A DNA stretch of 64,000 bases from an uncultured Bacteroidota bacterium (GCA_902594745.1 CACJNF010000001.1:273571-337570); one strand, 5' to 3'; counted from the first letter of the stretch, positions 47,335 through 57,156 are shown. Notes: generated by a model not told the origin, from the letters alone. Numbers and translations: made by a program.

Positions 47335-49134
47335 ATGTACAAGATTCTACTCTTTTTATTGTTAACTAGCTATTCATTTGGACAAAATTATTGGCAGCAA
47401 GAAGCTAATTATAAAATATTTGTTGATATCAATGTAAAGAATAATAGATATAAAGGAAATCAGGAAATAATTTATACCAATAATTCTAATGATACATTAA
47501 ATAAAATTTTTATTCATCTTTATTTTAACGCCTTTAAAGCTTCAAGTGACATGGCGGAGAGATTAGTCTCAGGTGACGATATAAATACAAGATTTGATAT
47601 AAATCTTAAAGAACTTAAACCTGAAGAAGAAGGTTATCTTAATGTTTATAATTTAAAACAAGATAATATAGATATTGATTCAATAATTTCAGATACGATT
47701 CTTGAAGTAACTCTTGCCAATCCCTTGATACCTGGACAGTCATCTGTATTTTCAATGGATTTTGAAGGTCAAGTACCCATTACAATAAGAAGAGCAGGTA
47801 GAGACTCGCCTATGGGAGTAAAATTTTCTATGGCACAATGGTATCCAAAAATTTCAGAATATGATTATGAAGGTTGGAACACAGCGCCATATACTGGAAG
47901 AGAATTTCACGGAGTTTGGGGAGATTTTGATGTAAATATCAAAATTGATAAAGATTATATTGTAGCAGCTTCTGGTTATCTACAAAAAAGTGATCCATCA
48001 AATACAAAGTTGGGAATTAAATCTGGTAATAAAAGAATTTGGAATTTTAAAGCTCCCAAGGTTCACGATTTCACTTGGGCAGCTGATCCTGATTATATTC
48101 ATGATGTATATCCTGGTCCAAATGGTGTGATTCTTAATTTTTATTATAAAAATGATCCTAAAATAATAGAAAATTGGAAGGCTCTACAGCCAGTTACAGC
48201 TGAGCTCATGAAATTTTTTAATGAAAATATTGGAGTTTATCCATACAAGCAATATTCGGTTGTTCAAGGTGGAGATGGAGGAATGGAATACTCGATGCTA
48301 ACACTTATTAATTATGGTGATAAGTTTGTTCCTTTAGTTGGTGTTACCTCACATGAGTTAGCCCATGCATGGTTCCAAGGTGTTTTAGCAACAAATGAAA
48401 TGAATCATGAGTGGATGGATGAGGGTGCTGCAAGTTATTTTGGAAATTTGGCTGAAAGTTTTGTATTAAAGACTGATTTCTATAGAAGCATAATGGGTTC
48501 ATACAGAAGTTATATAAGACTTGCAAACTCAGGTAGAGAAATGCCTCAGTCTACAAATGCAAATAGATATAAATTTAATAGAGCTTATGAATCAACTGCC
48601 TACTCAAAAGGATTTGTTTTTTTAAGTCAACTCAGATATATAATTGGTGATGAAGCTTTTAAAAAAACTATCAAAAATTATTTTAATACCTATAAGTTTA
48701 CTCACCCTCTTCCCAATGATTTCAGAAGAATTGCAGAGCAATCCTCAGGTATTCTTCTAAATTGGTATTTAACTGATTGGACTCAAACCACTAATAAGAT
48801 TGATTATGCTATTGATAAAGTTGAAAAGATCAATAAAAAATCTATTATTTCTTTAAAAAGAATTGGTCTTATGCCAATGCCACTTGAAGTTCTTGTCAAG
48901 TTGAAGGATGGCCGTGAGGAATTCTATTACATACCTATTACTTTAATGAGAGGTGAAAAGAAAAGACCACTTTATGCTGAAAGGTGGACTCAAGTTAAAG
49001 ACTGGTCTTGGGCTTATAAAAACTATATTTTAGAGATAGATCATGAATTAGAATCTATTCAATCAATTAATATTAATCCTACAGGGCTAATTGCAGATTC
49101 AAATAGTTTAAACGATATAATTATATTTAATTAA
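47335..49134 (+). CDS. Exported M1 family metallopeptidase
   Basis: A 599-residue secreted protease. Signal peptide (ILLFLLLTSYSFGQ), an N-terminal beta domain (about 20-235), then the thermolysin-like domain with zinc site H340-E-L-A-H344 and the third ligand in NEMNHEWMDEGAASYFG. The exopeptidase motif is GGMEYSML rather than the usual GAMEN. A C-terminal beta/helical part follows from about 480. It probably removes N-terminal residues from peptides at the cell surface or in the periplasm. It is divergent from the amidohydrolase gene with 98 bp between, and is followed one base later by a fatty-acid hydroxylase gene. Confidence 0.88.
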   Translation: MYKILLFLLLTSYSFGQNYWQQEANYKIFVDINVKNNRYKGNQEIIYTNNSNDTLNKIFIHLYFNAFKASSDMAERLVSGDDINTRFDINLKELKPEEEGYLNVYNLKQDNIDIDSIISDTILEVTLANPLIPGQSSVFSMDFEGQVPITIRRAGRDSPMGVKFSMAQWYPKISEYDYEGWNTAPYTGREFHGVWGDFDVNIKIDKDYIVAASGYLQKSDPSNTKLGIKSGNKRIWNFKAPKVHDFTWAADPDYIHDVYPGPNGVILNFYYKNDPKIIENWKALQPVTAELMKFFNENIGVYPYKQYSVVQGGDGGMEYSMLTLINYGDKFVPLVGVTSHELAHAWFQGVLATNEMNHEWMDEGAASYFGNLAESFVLKTDFYRSIMGSYRSYIRLANSGREMPQSTNANRYKFNRAYESTAYSKGFVFLSQLRYIIGDEAFKKTIKNYFNTYKFTHPLPNDFRRIAEQSSGILLNWYLTDWTQTTNKIDYAIDKVEKINKKSIISLKRIGLMPMPLEVLVKLKDGREEFYYIPITLMRGEKKRPLYAERWTQVKDWSWAYKNYILEIDHELESIQSININPTGLIADSNSLNDIIIFN

Positions 49135-49135
49135 T

Positions 49136-49957
49136 ATGGAAAACTTGTTATTAATTTTTGAAAACATTTCATCTGTTAATAGAGCAGTAATAATTATTTC
49201 TGGTATTACCTTTTTTTGGGTAATTGAAGGTATTGTGCCTTTTAAATTTCTTAATTATAAGAAATGGGTTCATTCAATTCCAAATTTTCTATTAACTCTA
49301 ACAACAATAATTGTAAATTTTTTCTTTGCATTTTTACTTGTTTTTGCTTCTGATTGGTCAAATGAGAATAGTTTTGGAATAATACATTTTATAAACTCAT
49401 CTACATTTGTAAGTGTAATTGTTGGATTATTATTACTTGATCTAATTGGAGCATATCTACCGCATCTAGTTCAGCATAAGGTTAAATTATTATGGCACAT
49501 ACATATTGTCCATCATACTGATCATAAAGTTGATACAACAACTGCTAACAGACATCATCCTCTAGAGAGCGTAGTGAGATTTATGTTTACATTTATTGGA
49601 ATATTCGTGTCAGGAGCTCCTATTGGTCTTGTTCTTCTATATCAATCTATATCAGTTCTTGCTTCTCAATTTAATCATGCTAATATTCAAATTTCTAATA
49701 GGTTTGATAATATTTTAAGCTATGTGATAGTTTCTCCAAATATGCATAAGGTTCATCATCACTTTGAATTACCATATACAGATTCAAACTATGGAAATAT
49801 TTTTTCTATTTGGGATAGAGTTTTTGGAACCTATATGGAATTAGATAAGAGTAAAATAAAATATGGGGTAGATACTGATCTTGACGAGAAGTTAAATTCT
49901 AAATTTATTAGCTTATTGGAGAGGCCATTTAAAAAATGGTATAAATATTTTAGCTGA
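49136..49957 (+). CDS. Fatty acid hydroxylase / sterol desaturase family membrane protein
   Basis: A 273-residue integral membrane protein with the di-iron histidine clusters of this superfamily: LPHLVQHKVKLLWHIHIVHH, TDHKVDTTTANRHHP and NMHKVHHHFELPYTDSNYG. Hydrophobic stretches at about 15-32, 48-75 and 97-115, and one near 150-175, form the membrane part. Such enzymes insert oxygen at unactivated C-H bonds in fatty acids, carotenoids or hopanoids; the substrate cannot be told here. It begins one base after the M1 peptidase gene and overlaps hisS by 8 bp at the 3' end. Confidence 0.87.
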   Translation: MENLLLIFENISSVNRAVIIISGITFFWVIEGIVPFKFLNYKKWVHSIPNFLLTLTTIIVNFFFAFLLVFASDWSNENSFGIIHFINSSTFVSVIVGLLLLDLIGAYLPHLVQHKVKLLWHIHIVHHTDHKVDTTTANRHHPLESVVRFMFTFIGIFVSGAPIGLVLLYQSISVLASQFNHANIQISNRFDNILSYVIVSPNMHKVHHHFELPYTDSNYGNIFSIWDRVFGTYMELDKSKIKYGVDTDLDEKLNSKFISLLERPFKKWYKYFS

Positions 49958-51326
49958 TTTCTTTAATTTTTTCAGTTAAAGAATTTATTTGTGTAAATGT
50001 TAACTCTTCTCCTTTTGACATATCCTTTACTTTGAAAATATCTTTCCTCAGTTCATCATCACCAATAATTACCACAAAGTCAATTCCTTTTTTATTAGCG
50101 TAATCTAATTGCTTTTTAATTTTAACATCACTAGGATAAATTTCGCAAACAATACCATCTTTCCTTAACTGATTTACAGAGTCAATAAAATTGAATATTT
50201 TATCTGTCCCAAAATTTAGAAATAGAAATGATTTAGATGAGTCTAACAAAGTAGGGAAAAGTTTAAGCTCTTCAAGAATTAAAAAGATCCTGTCAAAGCC
50301 AAAAGATATACCAAAACCACTTAATTTAGGATTATTCTTCTGAACTAAATCGTCATATCTACCTCCTCCTCCAATAGAGCCTATATTAAACTCTTTGGGA
50401 GATGAAACTTCTACGATAGTATCAGTATAATATCCCAAACCTCTTGCAAGAGACAAGTCAAATTTAATCTCAATATTGTTTAATTTAAATTGATCACAAG
50501 TATTAATTATTTTTTGAATTGAGTCAATTGAATCAGAAGAGATATTTTTACTATTAAACTCCTTTCTAACTATATCCATTTTATTCTCGTTAGAACCTTC
50601 GATATTAAGGAAGAACAAAAGTTTATCAATTGACTCAGCATTTATACCTTTTTTCGCTAATTCATCAACGACTCCATCAATACCTATTTTATCAGACTTA
50701 TCTAGCGTTGAAGAAATTTCAGAAAGACTACTGATATTCATAATTTTTGAGATACCTTCTAATATTCTTCTGTTATTTATTCTAAGAACTAATTTTGGCA
50801 ATCCAAGATTTTCAAAAACATGGTCGTATACTTTGATACACTCGACCTCATTTAGAAGGTTTTTCTCTCCAATAATATCAACATCACACTGAAGAAATTC
50901 TCTGTATCTCCCCTTTTGAGGTCTATCTGCTCTCCAAACCAATTGAGTTTGAAATCTTTTAAACGGCAATGAAATCTCATTTAAGTTTTGCTGTATAAAC
51001 CTAGACAGAGGGACTGTAAGATCATACCTAAGAGCTTTATCACTTATAGAATTTGCAAACTTCGATAGCCTTCCATCATTTAGTGAATTTATATCTGCTT
51101 TTTTTACTTTTTCACCGGAGGATAAAATCTTGAACATTAAAGAATCCTCTTCATCTCCATATTTATCTGTAAGTGTAGATAAATTTTCAAAAGATGGAGT
51201 TTGTATCTCCTGGAAATTAAATGATTTGAAACTGTCTCTTAATACTTTTAAAAGATAATTTCTTTTTTTTAATTCTAATGAAGAAAAATCTCTTGTTCCC
51301 TTTGGTGTATTCAGTTTTTGAGACAT
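49950..51326 (-). CDS. hisS: Histidyl-tRNA synthetase
   Basis: HisRS, 458 residues, a class II enzyme charging tRNA(His). Motif 1 region: TPKGTRDFSSLELKKRNYLL; LRYDLTVPLSRFIQQN; motif 2: KRFQTQLVWRADRPQKGRYR with EFLQCDVDIIG; the His-specific ARGLGYYTDTIVEV and motif 3 GFGISFGFDRIFLI. The C-terminal anticodon-binding domain covers about 370-458. The start is ATG 51326; the TTG one codon before it is less likely. It lies 43 bp after rplI and overlaps the convergent hydroxylase gene by 8 bp. Confidence 0.97.
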   Translation of the reverse strand: MSQKLNTPKGTRDFSSLELKKRNYLLKVLRDSFKSFNFQEIQTPSFENLSTLTDKYGDEEDSLMFKILSSGEKVKKADINSLNDGRLSKFANSISDKALRYDLTVPLSRFIQQNLNEISLPFKRFQTQLVWRADRPQKGRYREFLQCDVDIIGEKNLLNEVECIKVYDHVFENLGLPKLVLRINNRRILEGISKIMNISSLSEISSTLDKSDKIGIDGVVDELAKKGINAESIDKLLFFLNIEGSNENKMDIVRKEFNSKNISSDSIDSIQKIINTCDQFKLNNIEIKFDLSLARGLGYYTDTIVEVSSPKEFNIGSIGGGGRYDDLVQKNNPKLSGFGISFGFDRIFLILEELKLFPTLLDSSKSFLFLNFGTDKIFNFIDSVNQLRKDGIVCEIYPSDVKIKKQLDYANKKGIDFVVIIGDDELRKDIFKVKDMSKGEELTFTQINSLTEKIKEIS

Positions 51327-51369
51327 CAAAAATTTATTTGATAATCAAGTGAACAATAAAGTTATGAAA

Positions 51370-51822
51370 TTATTTCTTTTCGGCTAGAAGCTCGAAATTT
51401 AACTGAGTAGAAACTTCTCTATGAAGCCTTATAGATGCCTGGTATTTTCCTACCCTCTTAATAGATTTACCTGGAATTGAAATATTTTCTTTTTCTACTT
51501 CAATTTTTTTACCAACTAGACCTTTGGCAACATCAACATTAGAAATTGAACCAAAAAGTTTTCCATCTGGACCAACTTTTGCTGAAATCTTAAGATCAAG
51601 TTTAGAAATTTTTGCAGCTAACTTCTCAGCATCATCAATTATAGACTTTTCCTTAAAAGCTTTTTGTTTTAAATTCTCGGCTAAAACTTTTTTGGCAGAT
51701 TCTGTTGCTAAAACAGCTTTTCCTGTTGGTATAAGAAAATTCCTACCATAACCAGCCTTAACTGTTACAATTTCATCTTTGAATCCTACGTTTGCAACGT
51801 TCTCTTTTAGTATAATCTCCAT
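51370..51822 (-). CDS. rplI: 50S ribosomal protein L9
   Basis: bL9, 150 residues. The N-terminal 23S rRNA-binding domain has the signature ENVANVGFKDEIVTVKAGYG followed by RNFLIPTGKAVLATE; a central connecting helix links to the C-terminal domain KVGPDGKLFGSISNVDVAKGL with GKSIKRVGKYQASIRLH. Length is normal for the family. It lies two bases after rpsR, in the classical rpsF-rpsR-rplI order. Confidence 0.97.
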   Translation of the reverse strand: MEIILKENVANVGFKDEIVTVKAGYGRNFLIPTGKAVLATESAKKVLAENLKQKAFKEKSIIDDAEKLAAKISKLDLKISAKVGPDGKLFGSISNVDVAKGLVGKKIEVEKENISIPGKSIKRVGKYQASIRLHREVSTQLNFELLAEKK

Positions 51823-51824
51823 AA

Positions 51825-52121
51825 TTATTTTAATAAGTCTCCAACATATGGTAATAAAGCCAGATGTCTAGCTCTCTTTACTGCTGTAGCAACTTTTCTT
51901 TGATATTTTAGTGAAGTACCCGTTAGCCTTCTTGGCAGAATTTTTCCTTGCTCATTAATGAATCTGTTTAAAAAGTCAGGATCTTTATAATCAACATATT
52001 TAATACCTGATCTTCTAAACATACAATATTTCTTTGCTTTAGAAGTATTGATATCTAAAGGAGAAAGATATCTAATCTCACCCTCATTTTTAATTTTTGA
52101 TTGCTCATCAATGCCTGCCAT
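51825..52121 (-). CDS. rpsR: 30S ribosomal protein S18
   Basis: bS18, 98 residues. The conserved [20 protein letters not shown] and [18 protein letters not shown], then [20 protein letters not shown] with PYVGDLLK, identify it. It carries an N-terminal extension of about 30 residues compared with E. coli. In Flavobacteriia bS18, with bS6 and bS21, has been reported to help hide the 3' end of 16S rRNA, which fits the absence of Shine-Dalgarno sequences here. It sits between rpsF and rplI with two-base gaps. Confidence 0.96.
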   Translation of the reverse strand: MAGIDEQSKIKNEGEIRYLSPLDINTSKAKKYCMFRRSGIKYVDYKDPDFLNRFINEQGKILPRRLTGTSLKYQRKVATAVKRARHLALLPYVGDLLK

Positions 52122-52123
52122 AA

Positions 52124-52465
52124 TTAACTAGCTTTTTTTGTATTTCTGTTTCTTCTTTTTTCTGCCCACTCAATAGCATCTTTTTCAAGAGTTACAGTTA
52201 AGTATCTCATAATAGTTTCATCTCTTTTAAACTCAACTTCTAGAGACGAGACAACATCTGCAGGAGCAGTATATTCAATAAGATTATAAAACCCACTATT
52301 TTTATTTTGAATAGTATATGCTAACTTTTTTAAACCCCAAATTTCTTTACTTACAATCTTAGCACCGTTAGACTTTAAATACTTCTCGTATTTGTCTACT
52401 GCTTTTTCAACTTGCTCTTCTGATAGAGCAGGGTTTAAAATAAATACTGTTTCGTAGTTTTTCAT
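52124..52465 (-). CDS. rpsF: 30S ribosomal protein S6
   Basis: bS6, 113 residues. The N-terminus [20 protein letters not shown] and the [26 protein letters not shown] and [15 protein letters not shown] segments are characteristic; the C-terminus is a short Lys/Arg-rich tail ([10 protein letters not shown]). It pairs with bS18 encoded two bases downstream. A strong promoter match lies 17 bases or so upstream (52483-52514). The predicted leader is too short to hold the known S6:S18 autoregulatory RNA motif. Confidence 0.96.
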   Translation of the reverse strand: MKNYETVFILNPALSEEQVEKAVDKYEKYLKSNGAKIVSKEIWGLKKLAYTIQNKNSGFYNLIEYTAPADVVSSLEVEFKRDETIMRYLTVTLEKDAIEWAEKRRNRNTKKAS

Positions 52466-52482
52466 CTTAAAATCTTAGGCCG

Positions 52483-52514
52483 CAAAATTAGGTTTTTATA
52501 TAATATCTGCCAAA
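52483..52514 (-). promoter_or_regulatory. Promoter of the rpsF-rpsR-rplI operon
   Basis: On the minus strand TTTG (52514-52511), a 20-bp spacer and TAATTTTG (52490-52483) match the Bacteroidota consensus TTTG-N19-21-TAnnTTTG. The start point would be near 52476, about 11 bases before rpsF. Confidence 0.6.
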
Positions 52515-52536
52515 TTTATTTTAAGTAAACTATTTT

Positions 52537-54981
52537 CTAATTGGGATCAACATCTACAATGACTTTTACACTTCTATATTTTGATATTGAATCAAAACTT
52601 TTCATTATTAATTGAAATTTACTTCTAAAGATATTTAGATCCTTTAAATCTGTAAGTTTTACCAAAAATTCTTTATGATATTTATTTTTAATTCGTGAGA
52701 TTTCAGGATATACAGGTCCTAATACTATACCTTTAAAATTTACTCTAATAGCTTTATTTAACCAATCAGAAGAACTATTTAATTTATCAAAACTTTTGTC
52801 TTTCATAGTTATCCTGATAAGTCTTACAAAAGGGGGGTATTTATAATCCTTTCTTTCTACAAGTTGTTTAGCATACATTTTATCAAAATCGTTATTTATT
52901 ACATTTACAATAATTGGATGATCTGGTTGATATGTCTGTAAATATACACTACCCCTTTCACCTGATCTTCCTGATCTTCCAGCAACTTGAGTTAAAACTT
53001 GAAAAGCTTTTTCATGTGCCCTAAAATCTGGAAAATTCAAAAAATGATCAGTATTAATTACTCCGACAAGACCTACATTTTTAAAGTCTAAACCTTTAGT
53101 TATCATCTGCGTACCAATTAAAATATCGATTTCATGATCAGCAAACGAATTAATTAAATTCTCAAATGCCCATTTACCTCTAGTTGTATCCCAATCCATT
53201 CTACTTACATTTGAATTAGGAAAAATTTCTTTTACAACTTCTTCTATTTGTTGAGTTCCGTCTCCTCTATAACCCATTTTTTGCATTCCACAAGAGTCAC
53301 ACTTTATCTCTGCTTTTAATTGGAATCCACAATAGTGACATCTTAACGTATTTGAGTGTAAGTGATATGTTAAAGTAACATCACAATTATCACACATAAT
53401 ATTGTGACCACAAGAACCACACTGCCATTGGGGGGAATATCCTCTTCTATTTCTAAATAGAATAACTTGTTTTCCTTTATCTACTGCTTTATTTATTTCA
53501 TCAACCAATTTTTTTGAAAATATTGGACTGAATTCATGTTTAGGTTCAGCTTTCATATCAATTGTACTGATAAAGGGCATCTCTATATTTCCATATCTTT
53601 CTTTTATTTCAACGAAACCATATTTATCATTTCTTGCATTGTAAGTTGATTCAATTGAAGGAGTAGCTGAGCCTAAAATAATTTTAGTTTTGAAAATTTT
53701 AGATAAATATATAGCTGAATCTCGAGCATTATATCTAGGTGAAGGCTCTTGCTGTTTATATGAAACTTCATGTTCCTCATCAACAATAATAAGACCTAAA
53801 TCATCAAATGGAAGAAACACAGATGATCTTGCACCAATTACTAACTGTGAATTCTCTTTATTATTACTTATACTTTCCCAAACTTCAGTTCTTTCATTTA
53901 GAGAGTATCTAGAATGGTAAACAGATATTTTATTAGCAAAATGATTTCTTAATTTTTGAATTATCTGTGTTGTTAAAGAAATCTCAGGTAATAAATAGAG
54001 TACTTGCTTCCCAAGTTTCAGGTGTTGCTCAATTAGCTTTATATATATTTCAGTTTTTCCAGATGAAGTAACACCATGAAGAAGAACAATATCTTTTTCC
54101 TTAAGTTGTTTATTCAATTTAGATAGAACATCATTTTGGAGTTTAGTTAATGAATTGGAAGAATCAATTTTTATGTCATTGATATGATTTCTATCAATCT
54201 TTAATTTTTTTATAGTTATAAAACCTTTTTTTTCAAGACTTTTAAGAGTAGTGTCAGAGAACTTAATAGTCTTTTTCAAATCCTTAATAATCAAATAATC
54301 TTTAGATTGAATCATACTAATGATTGACAATAAAAGCTCTTTTTGCTTAGGCGTTCTCTTTAATAGATCTAAAGAATCTTTTATGTTAATTTCATCAATT
54401 AATCTACTCTCAAGAAATATTACATTTAAAAGTTTTGGCCTGTACTTTTCCTTTAGCTCATAATTTAATTCAACATACCCTTTTAATATCATCTTTTGAA
54501 TAATAGGAAATGTATTTTTCTTATTTAAAATTTCAGATATATCATTTAGCTTAAGATTTTGAAAATCAAGTGCATCATATATCAAATATTCTTCATCTGA
54601 CATTTTATTAGCAACATCATCAGATATCTCTTTTTTTATAACTAAACTATCACTTTCAAGGAGGAAGGTAGAGGGTACTGCAGCCTTCATAACATCACCA
54701 ATTGGTACGAAATAGTATCTTGAAAGCCAATTCCAAAAATCTATTTGATTTTGTGATACTAGGCTCTTATCGTCATATATAAATTCAATTGGTTTAGTTT
54801 CATATGATTCGGGTTTATTGTTATGTAATTCATTTACTATACCAGTGTAAATTTTTCTTTTTCCAAAACTTACAGCAACCCTAAAGCCAATCTCTAATTT
54901 GTTAAATTCATCTTGCGATAATTCATATGTAAAAGTGCCCTTAAGTGGAAGAGGGAGTATAACATCTACATAGTAATTCAT
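52537..54981 (-). CDS. priA: Primosomal protein N' (replication restart helicase)
   Basis: PriA, 814 residues, recognises stalled forks and reloads the replicative helicase. Order: N-terminal DNA-binding domain (DVILPLPLKGTFTYELS at the start, PVGD-like RYYFVPIGDVMKAAVPS), helicase with Walker A HGVTSSGKTEIYI (about 305) and DEEH box IIVDEEHEVSYKQQE (about 398), LGSATPSIEST, and the zinc-binding cluster with eight Cys in CGSCGHNIMCDNCDVTL and LRCHYCGFQLKAEIKCDSCG (about 515-565), then GTQMITKGLDFKNV and VAGRSGR. The length is normal. It stands 71 bp upstream of rpsF on the same strand but the promoter between them suggests separate control. Confidence 0.96.
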   Translation of the reverse strand: MNYYVDVILPLPLKGTFTYELSQDEFNKLEIGFRVAVSFGKRKIYTGIVNELHNNKPESYETKPIEFIYDDKSLVSQNQIDFWNWLSRYYFVPIGDVMKAAVPSTFLLESDSLVIKKEISDDVANKMSDEEYLIYDALDFQNLKLNDISEILNKKNTFPIIQKMILKGYVELNYELKEKYRPKLLNVIFLESRLIDEINIKDSLDLLKRTPKQKELLLSIISMIQSKDYLIIKDLKKTIKFSDTTLKSLEKKGFITIKKLKIDRNHINDIKIDSSNSLTKLQNDVLSKLNKQLKEKDIVLLHGVTSSGKTEIYIKLIEQHLKLGKQVLYLLPEISLTTQIIQKLRNHFANKISVYHSRYSLNERTEVWESISNNKENSQLVIGARSSVFLPFDDLGLIIVDEEHEVSYKQQEPSPRYNARDSAIYLSKIFKTKIILGSATPSIESTYNARNDKYGFVEIKERYGNIEMPFISTIDMKAEPKHEFSPIFSKKLVDEINKAVDKGKQVILFRNRRGYSPQWQCGSCGHNIMCDNCDVTLTYHLHSNTLRCHYCGFQLKAEIKCDSCGMQKMGYRGDGTQQIEEVVKEIFPNSNVSRMDWDTTRGKWAFENLINSFADHEIDILIGTQMITKGLDFKNVGLVGVINTDHFLNFPDFRAHEKAFQVLTQVAGRSGRSGERGSVYLQTYQPDHPIIVNVINNDFDKMYAKQLVERKDYKYPPFVRLIRITMKDKSFDKLNSSSDWLNKAIRVNFKGIVLGPVYPEISRIKNKYHKEFLVKLTDLKDLNIFRSKFQLIMKSFDSISKYRSVKVIVDVDPN

Positions 54982-55023
54982 GCTTAATTATAATTTATTC
55001 TTTCTAATTTAGCAATTAGCCTG

Positions 55024-55782
55024 ATGAAAAAGTTTTTTTTAATTATAATTCTTTTAATTTCTTCTTTAGCTTACTCTCAAGATCAAACTGATGTAGTTAA
55101 GGGAAGAGTTCAAAGTGAAACTTCTGAATCAATTCTTCAAAACGTTCACGTTCTTAATCTAACTAAGGTTAAAGGAACTATTACAGACTCTTCAGGAGAA
55201 TTTGAAATACAGGCAAAGGTTAACGATACTCTTTATTTTTCCTATATAGGCTATAAACCTTTAAAAATAGTTGTTACAAATGATCTGGTAAGATTTGAGG
55301 ATAATACTATCGAATTAACAGAACTTGCTTTTGCACTGGAAGAAGTAATAATAAAACCTTATCAACTAACTGGGTATCTAGAAATCGATGTAAAAAACGC
55401 ACCTGTAAATACATCAACAAGATATAGAATTATAGGTCTAAATTTAGGCTATGAGGCAGGAAGAAGGTCAAGATCAGGTATATCAAAAGTAATTGGCGCA
55501 ATATTTAATCCAGCAGATTTTTTGAATAATTTATTCAAAAAAAAATCTTCACAAATGGACAAGTTAAGGCTAATGAGAGAGGATGAAGAGATAAAAAATT
55601 TATTATCAACTAAGTTTGATAGAGAAGTACTTGTTCAATTACTTGGAGTTGAAAAAATTGATATAGACGAAATTTTAAGAAACTGTAATTTTTCTGACAC
55701 TTTTATACAACAAGCAAATGACCTTCAAATAATGGAAGCTATTAATGAGTGTTATGACGAATACAAGCTTCTTGAATTTTAA
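55024..55782 (+). CDS. Exported protein with CarboxypepD_reg-like domain
   Basis: A 252-residue exported protein. Signal peptide (FFLIIILLISSLAYSQ), then a carboxypeptidase-regulatory-like beta-sandwich (about 23-105) with VKGRVQSETSESILQNVHVL, GTITDSSGEFEIQAKVNDTL and YFSYIGYKPLKI, the same fold that begins many SusC/TonB-dependent receptors. Here no plug or barrel follows; instead a 140-residue charged, helical part (EEVIIKPYQLTGYLEIDV, MREDEEIKNLLSTKFDRE). Cell-surface or periplasmic structural role is likely; the true function is unknown. It is divergent from priA (42 bp) and 30 bp before purB. Confidence 0.75.
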   Translation: MKKFFLIIILLISSLAYSQDQTDVVKGRVQSETSESILQNVHVLNLTKVKGTITDSSGEFEIQAKVNDTLYFSYIGYKPLKIVVTNDLVRFEDNTIELTELAFALEEVIIKPYQLTGYLEIDVKNAPVNTSTRYRIIGLNLGYEAGRRSRSGISKVIGAIFNPADFLNNLFKKKSSQMDKLRLMREDEEIKNLLSTKFDREVLVQLLGVEKIDIDEILRNCNFSDTFIQQANDLQIMEAINECYDEYKLLEF

Positions 55783-55800
55783 TATACTATTCAGTTAGCT

Positions 55801-55808
55801 TATCTTTG
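55801..55808 (+). promoter_or_regulatory. Candidate -7 box (TATCTTTG) of purB
   Basis: TATCTTTG, a perfect TAnnTTTG match, ends only 4 bp before the purB ATG, so initiation would give a leaderless mRNA. No TTG lies at the usual -33 spacing; the nearest is 26 bp upstream. Confidence 0.35.
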
Positions 55809-55812
55809 CCAG

Positions 55813-57156
55813 ATGAATGAAAAAAATTTGGAGGCCATATCTCCTGTAGACGGAAGATATTTTGATAAGACTGAAAAACTAAAAAAATATTTTAGCGAAA
55901 AGGCTCTAATTTATTATAGACTTAAAGTTGAAGTTGAATACTTTATAGCATTGTGTGAAGCTCAGATTCCCCAGCTCAGTAATTTCAATCATAAAAAATT
56001 TAAAGATTTAAGGAAAATTTATCTTGATTTCACAATTGATGATGCCATAGAAATCAAGAAAATTGAGAAGTCCACTAATCATGATGTTAAAGCAGTTGAA
56101 TATTTCATTAAACAAAAATTTGATAAAATTGGTATATCTGAGTATAAGGAGTTCATTCACTTTGGACTTACATCTCAGGATATAAACAATACAGCCATTC
56201 CTTTATCAATAAAAGATTTCATTAATGAGGTATATCTAATTAAAATTGAAGAGTTATTAAATTCAATTGAAGATAAGTGCAATGAGTATAAAGATATAAC
56301 AATAATATCAAGGACACATGGTCAGCCTGCATCTCCTACTAAACTTGGCAAAGAGTTTAAAGTATTTTGGACAAGGATTCATGAACAGTTGAATAGCTTG
56401 AAAAAAATCCCTAATTCTGCCAAATTTTCTGGAGCAGTTGGTAATTTTAATGCACATAAAGTTGCCTATCCAAAAATTAATTGGAAGAATTTCGGTCTAG
56501 ATTTTGTTGAAAATAAACTTGGGTTAAATTATTCCTATCCGACTACTCAGATTGAACACTATGATTCGTTTGCTTCACTATCAGATAATTGTAGAAGAAT
56601 TAACAATATTTTGTTAGATATGTGTATTGATATATGGACCTACATTTCGCATGATTATTTTAATCAAAAAATTGTTAAGAATGAGGTAGGATCGTCTGCA
56701 ATGCCTCATAAAGTTAATCCTATTGATTTTGAAAACGCTGAAGGTAATTTAGGAATAGCAAACTCAACATTTAGTTTCTTTTCTAATAAATTAACTAAAT
56801 CAAGGCTTCAGAGGGATCTATCTGATAGTACTGTACTTAGAAATATTGGTTTACCATTTAGTCATACTTTAATCTCTTTTGAATCAATTCTGAAAGGGTT
56901 AAGTAAAATTTATGTAAATGAGACTAAGATTAACAATGATATTGAAGATAATTGGATAGTAGTTTCAGAGGCAATCCAAACAATCTTAAGAAGAGAGGGT
57001 TACCCAGAGCCTTATGAAGTAATGAAGGAGCTTACAAGAAATAATGAGAAGATAGATAAATCAAAACTTCATAATTTTATTGATACTTTAAATATTGATC
57101 AGGCTATTAAAAAAGAGTTAAAAAAAATCACTCCGTATAATTATACAGGTATATAA
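55813..57156 (+). CDS. purB: Adenylosuccinate lyase
   Basis: PurB, 447 residues, acts twice in purine synthesis, releasing fumarate from SAICAR and adenylosuccinate. Seen: the N-terminal AISPVDGRYFDKTEKLKKYF, STNHDVKAVEYFIKQKF, EFIHFGLTSQDINNTAIPL, SRTHGQPASPTKLGKEF and the signature loop GSSAMPHKVNPIDFENAEGN, with the catalytic Ser and the substrate-binding Lys. The family length and order are those of the E. coli-type enzyme. A TATCTTTG box lies 4 bp before the ATG. Confidence 0.97.
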   Translation: MNEKNLEAISPVDGRYFDKTEKLKKYFSEKALIYYRLKVEVEYFIALCEAQIPQLSNFNHKKFKDLRKIYLDFTIDDAIEIKKIEKSTNHDVKAVEYFIKQKFDKIGISEYKEFIHFGLTSQDINNTAIPLSIKDFINEVYLIKIEELLNSIEDKCNEYKDITIISRTHGQPASPTKLGKEFKVFWTRIHEQLNSLKKIPNSAKFSGAVGNFNAHKVAYPKINWKNFGLDFVENKLGLNYSYPTTQIEHYDSFASLSDNCRRINNILLDMCIDIWTYISHDYFNQKIVKNEVGSSAMPHKVNPIDFENAEGNLGIANSTFSFFSNKLTKSRLQRDLSDSTVLRNIGLPFSHTLISFESILKGLSKIYVNETKINNDIEDNWIVVSEAIQTILRREGYPEPYEVMKELTRNNEKIDKSKLHNFIDTLNIDQAIKKELKKITPYNYTGI

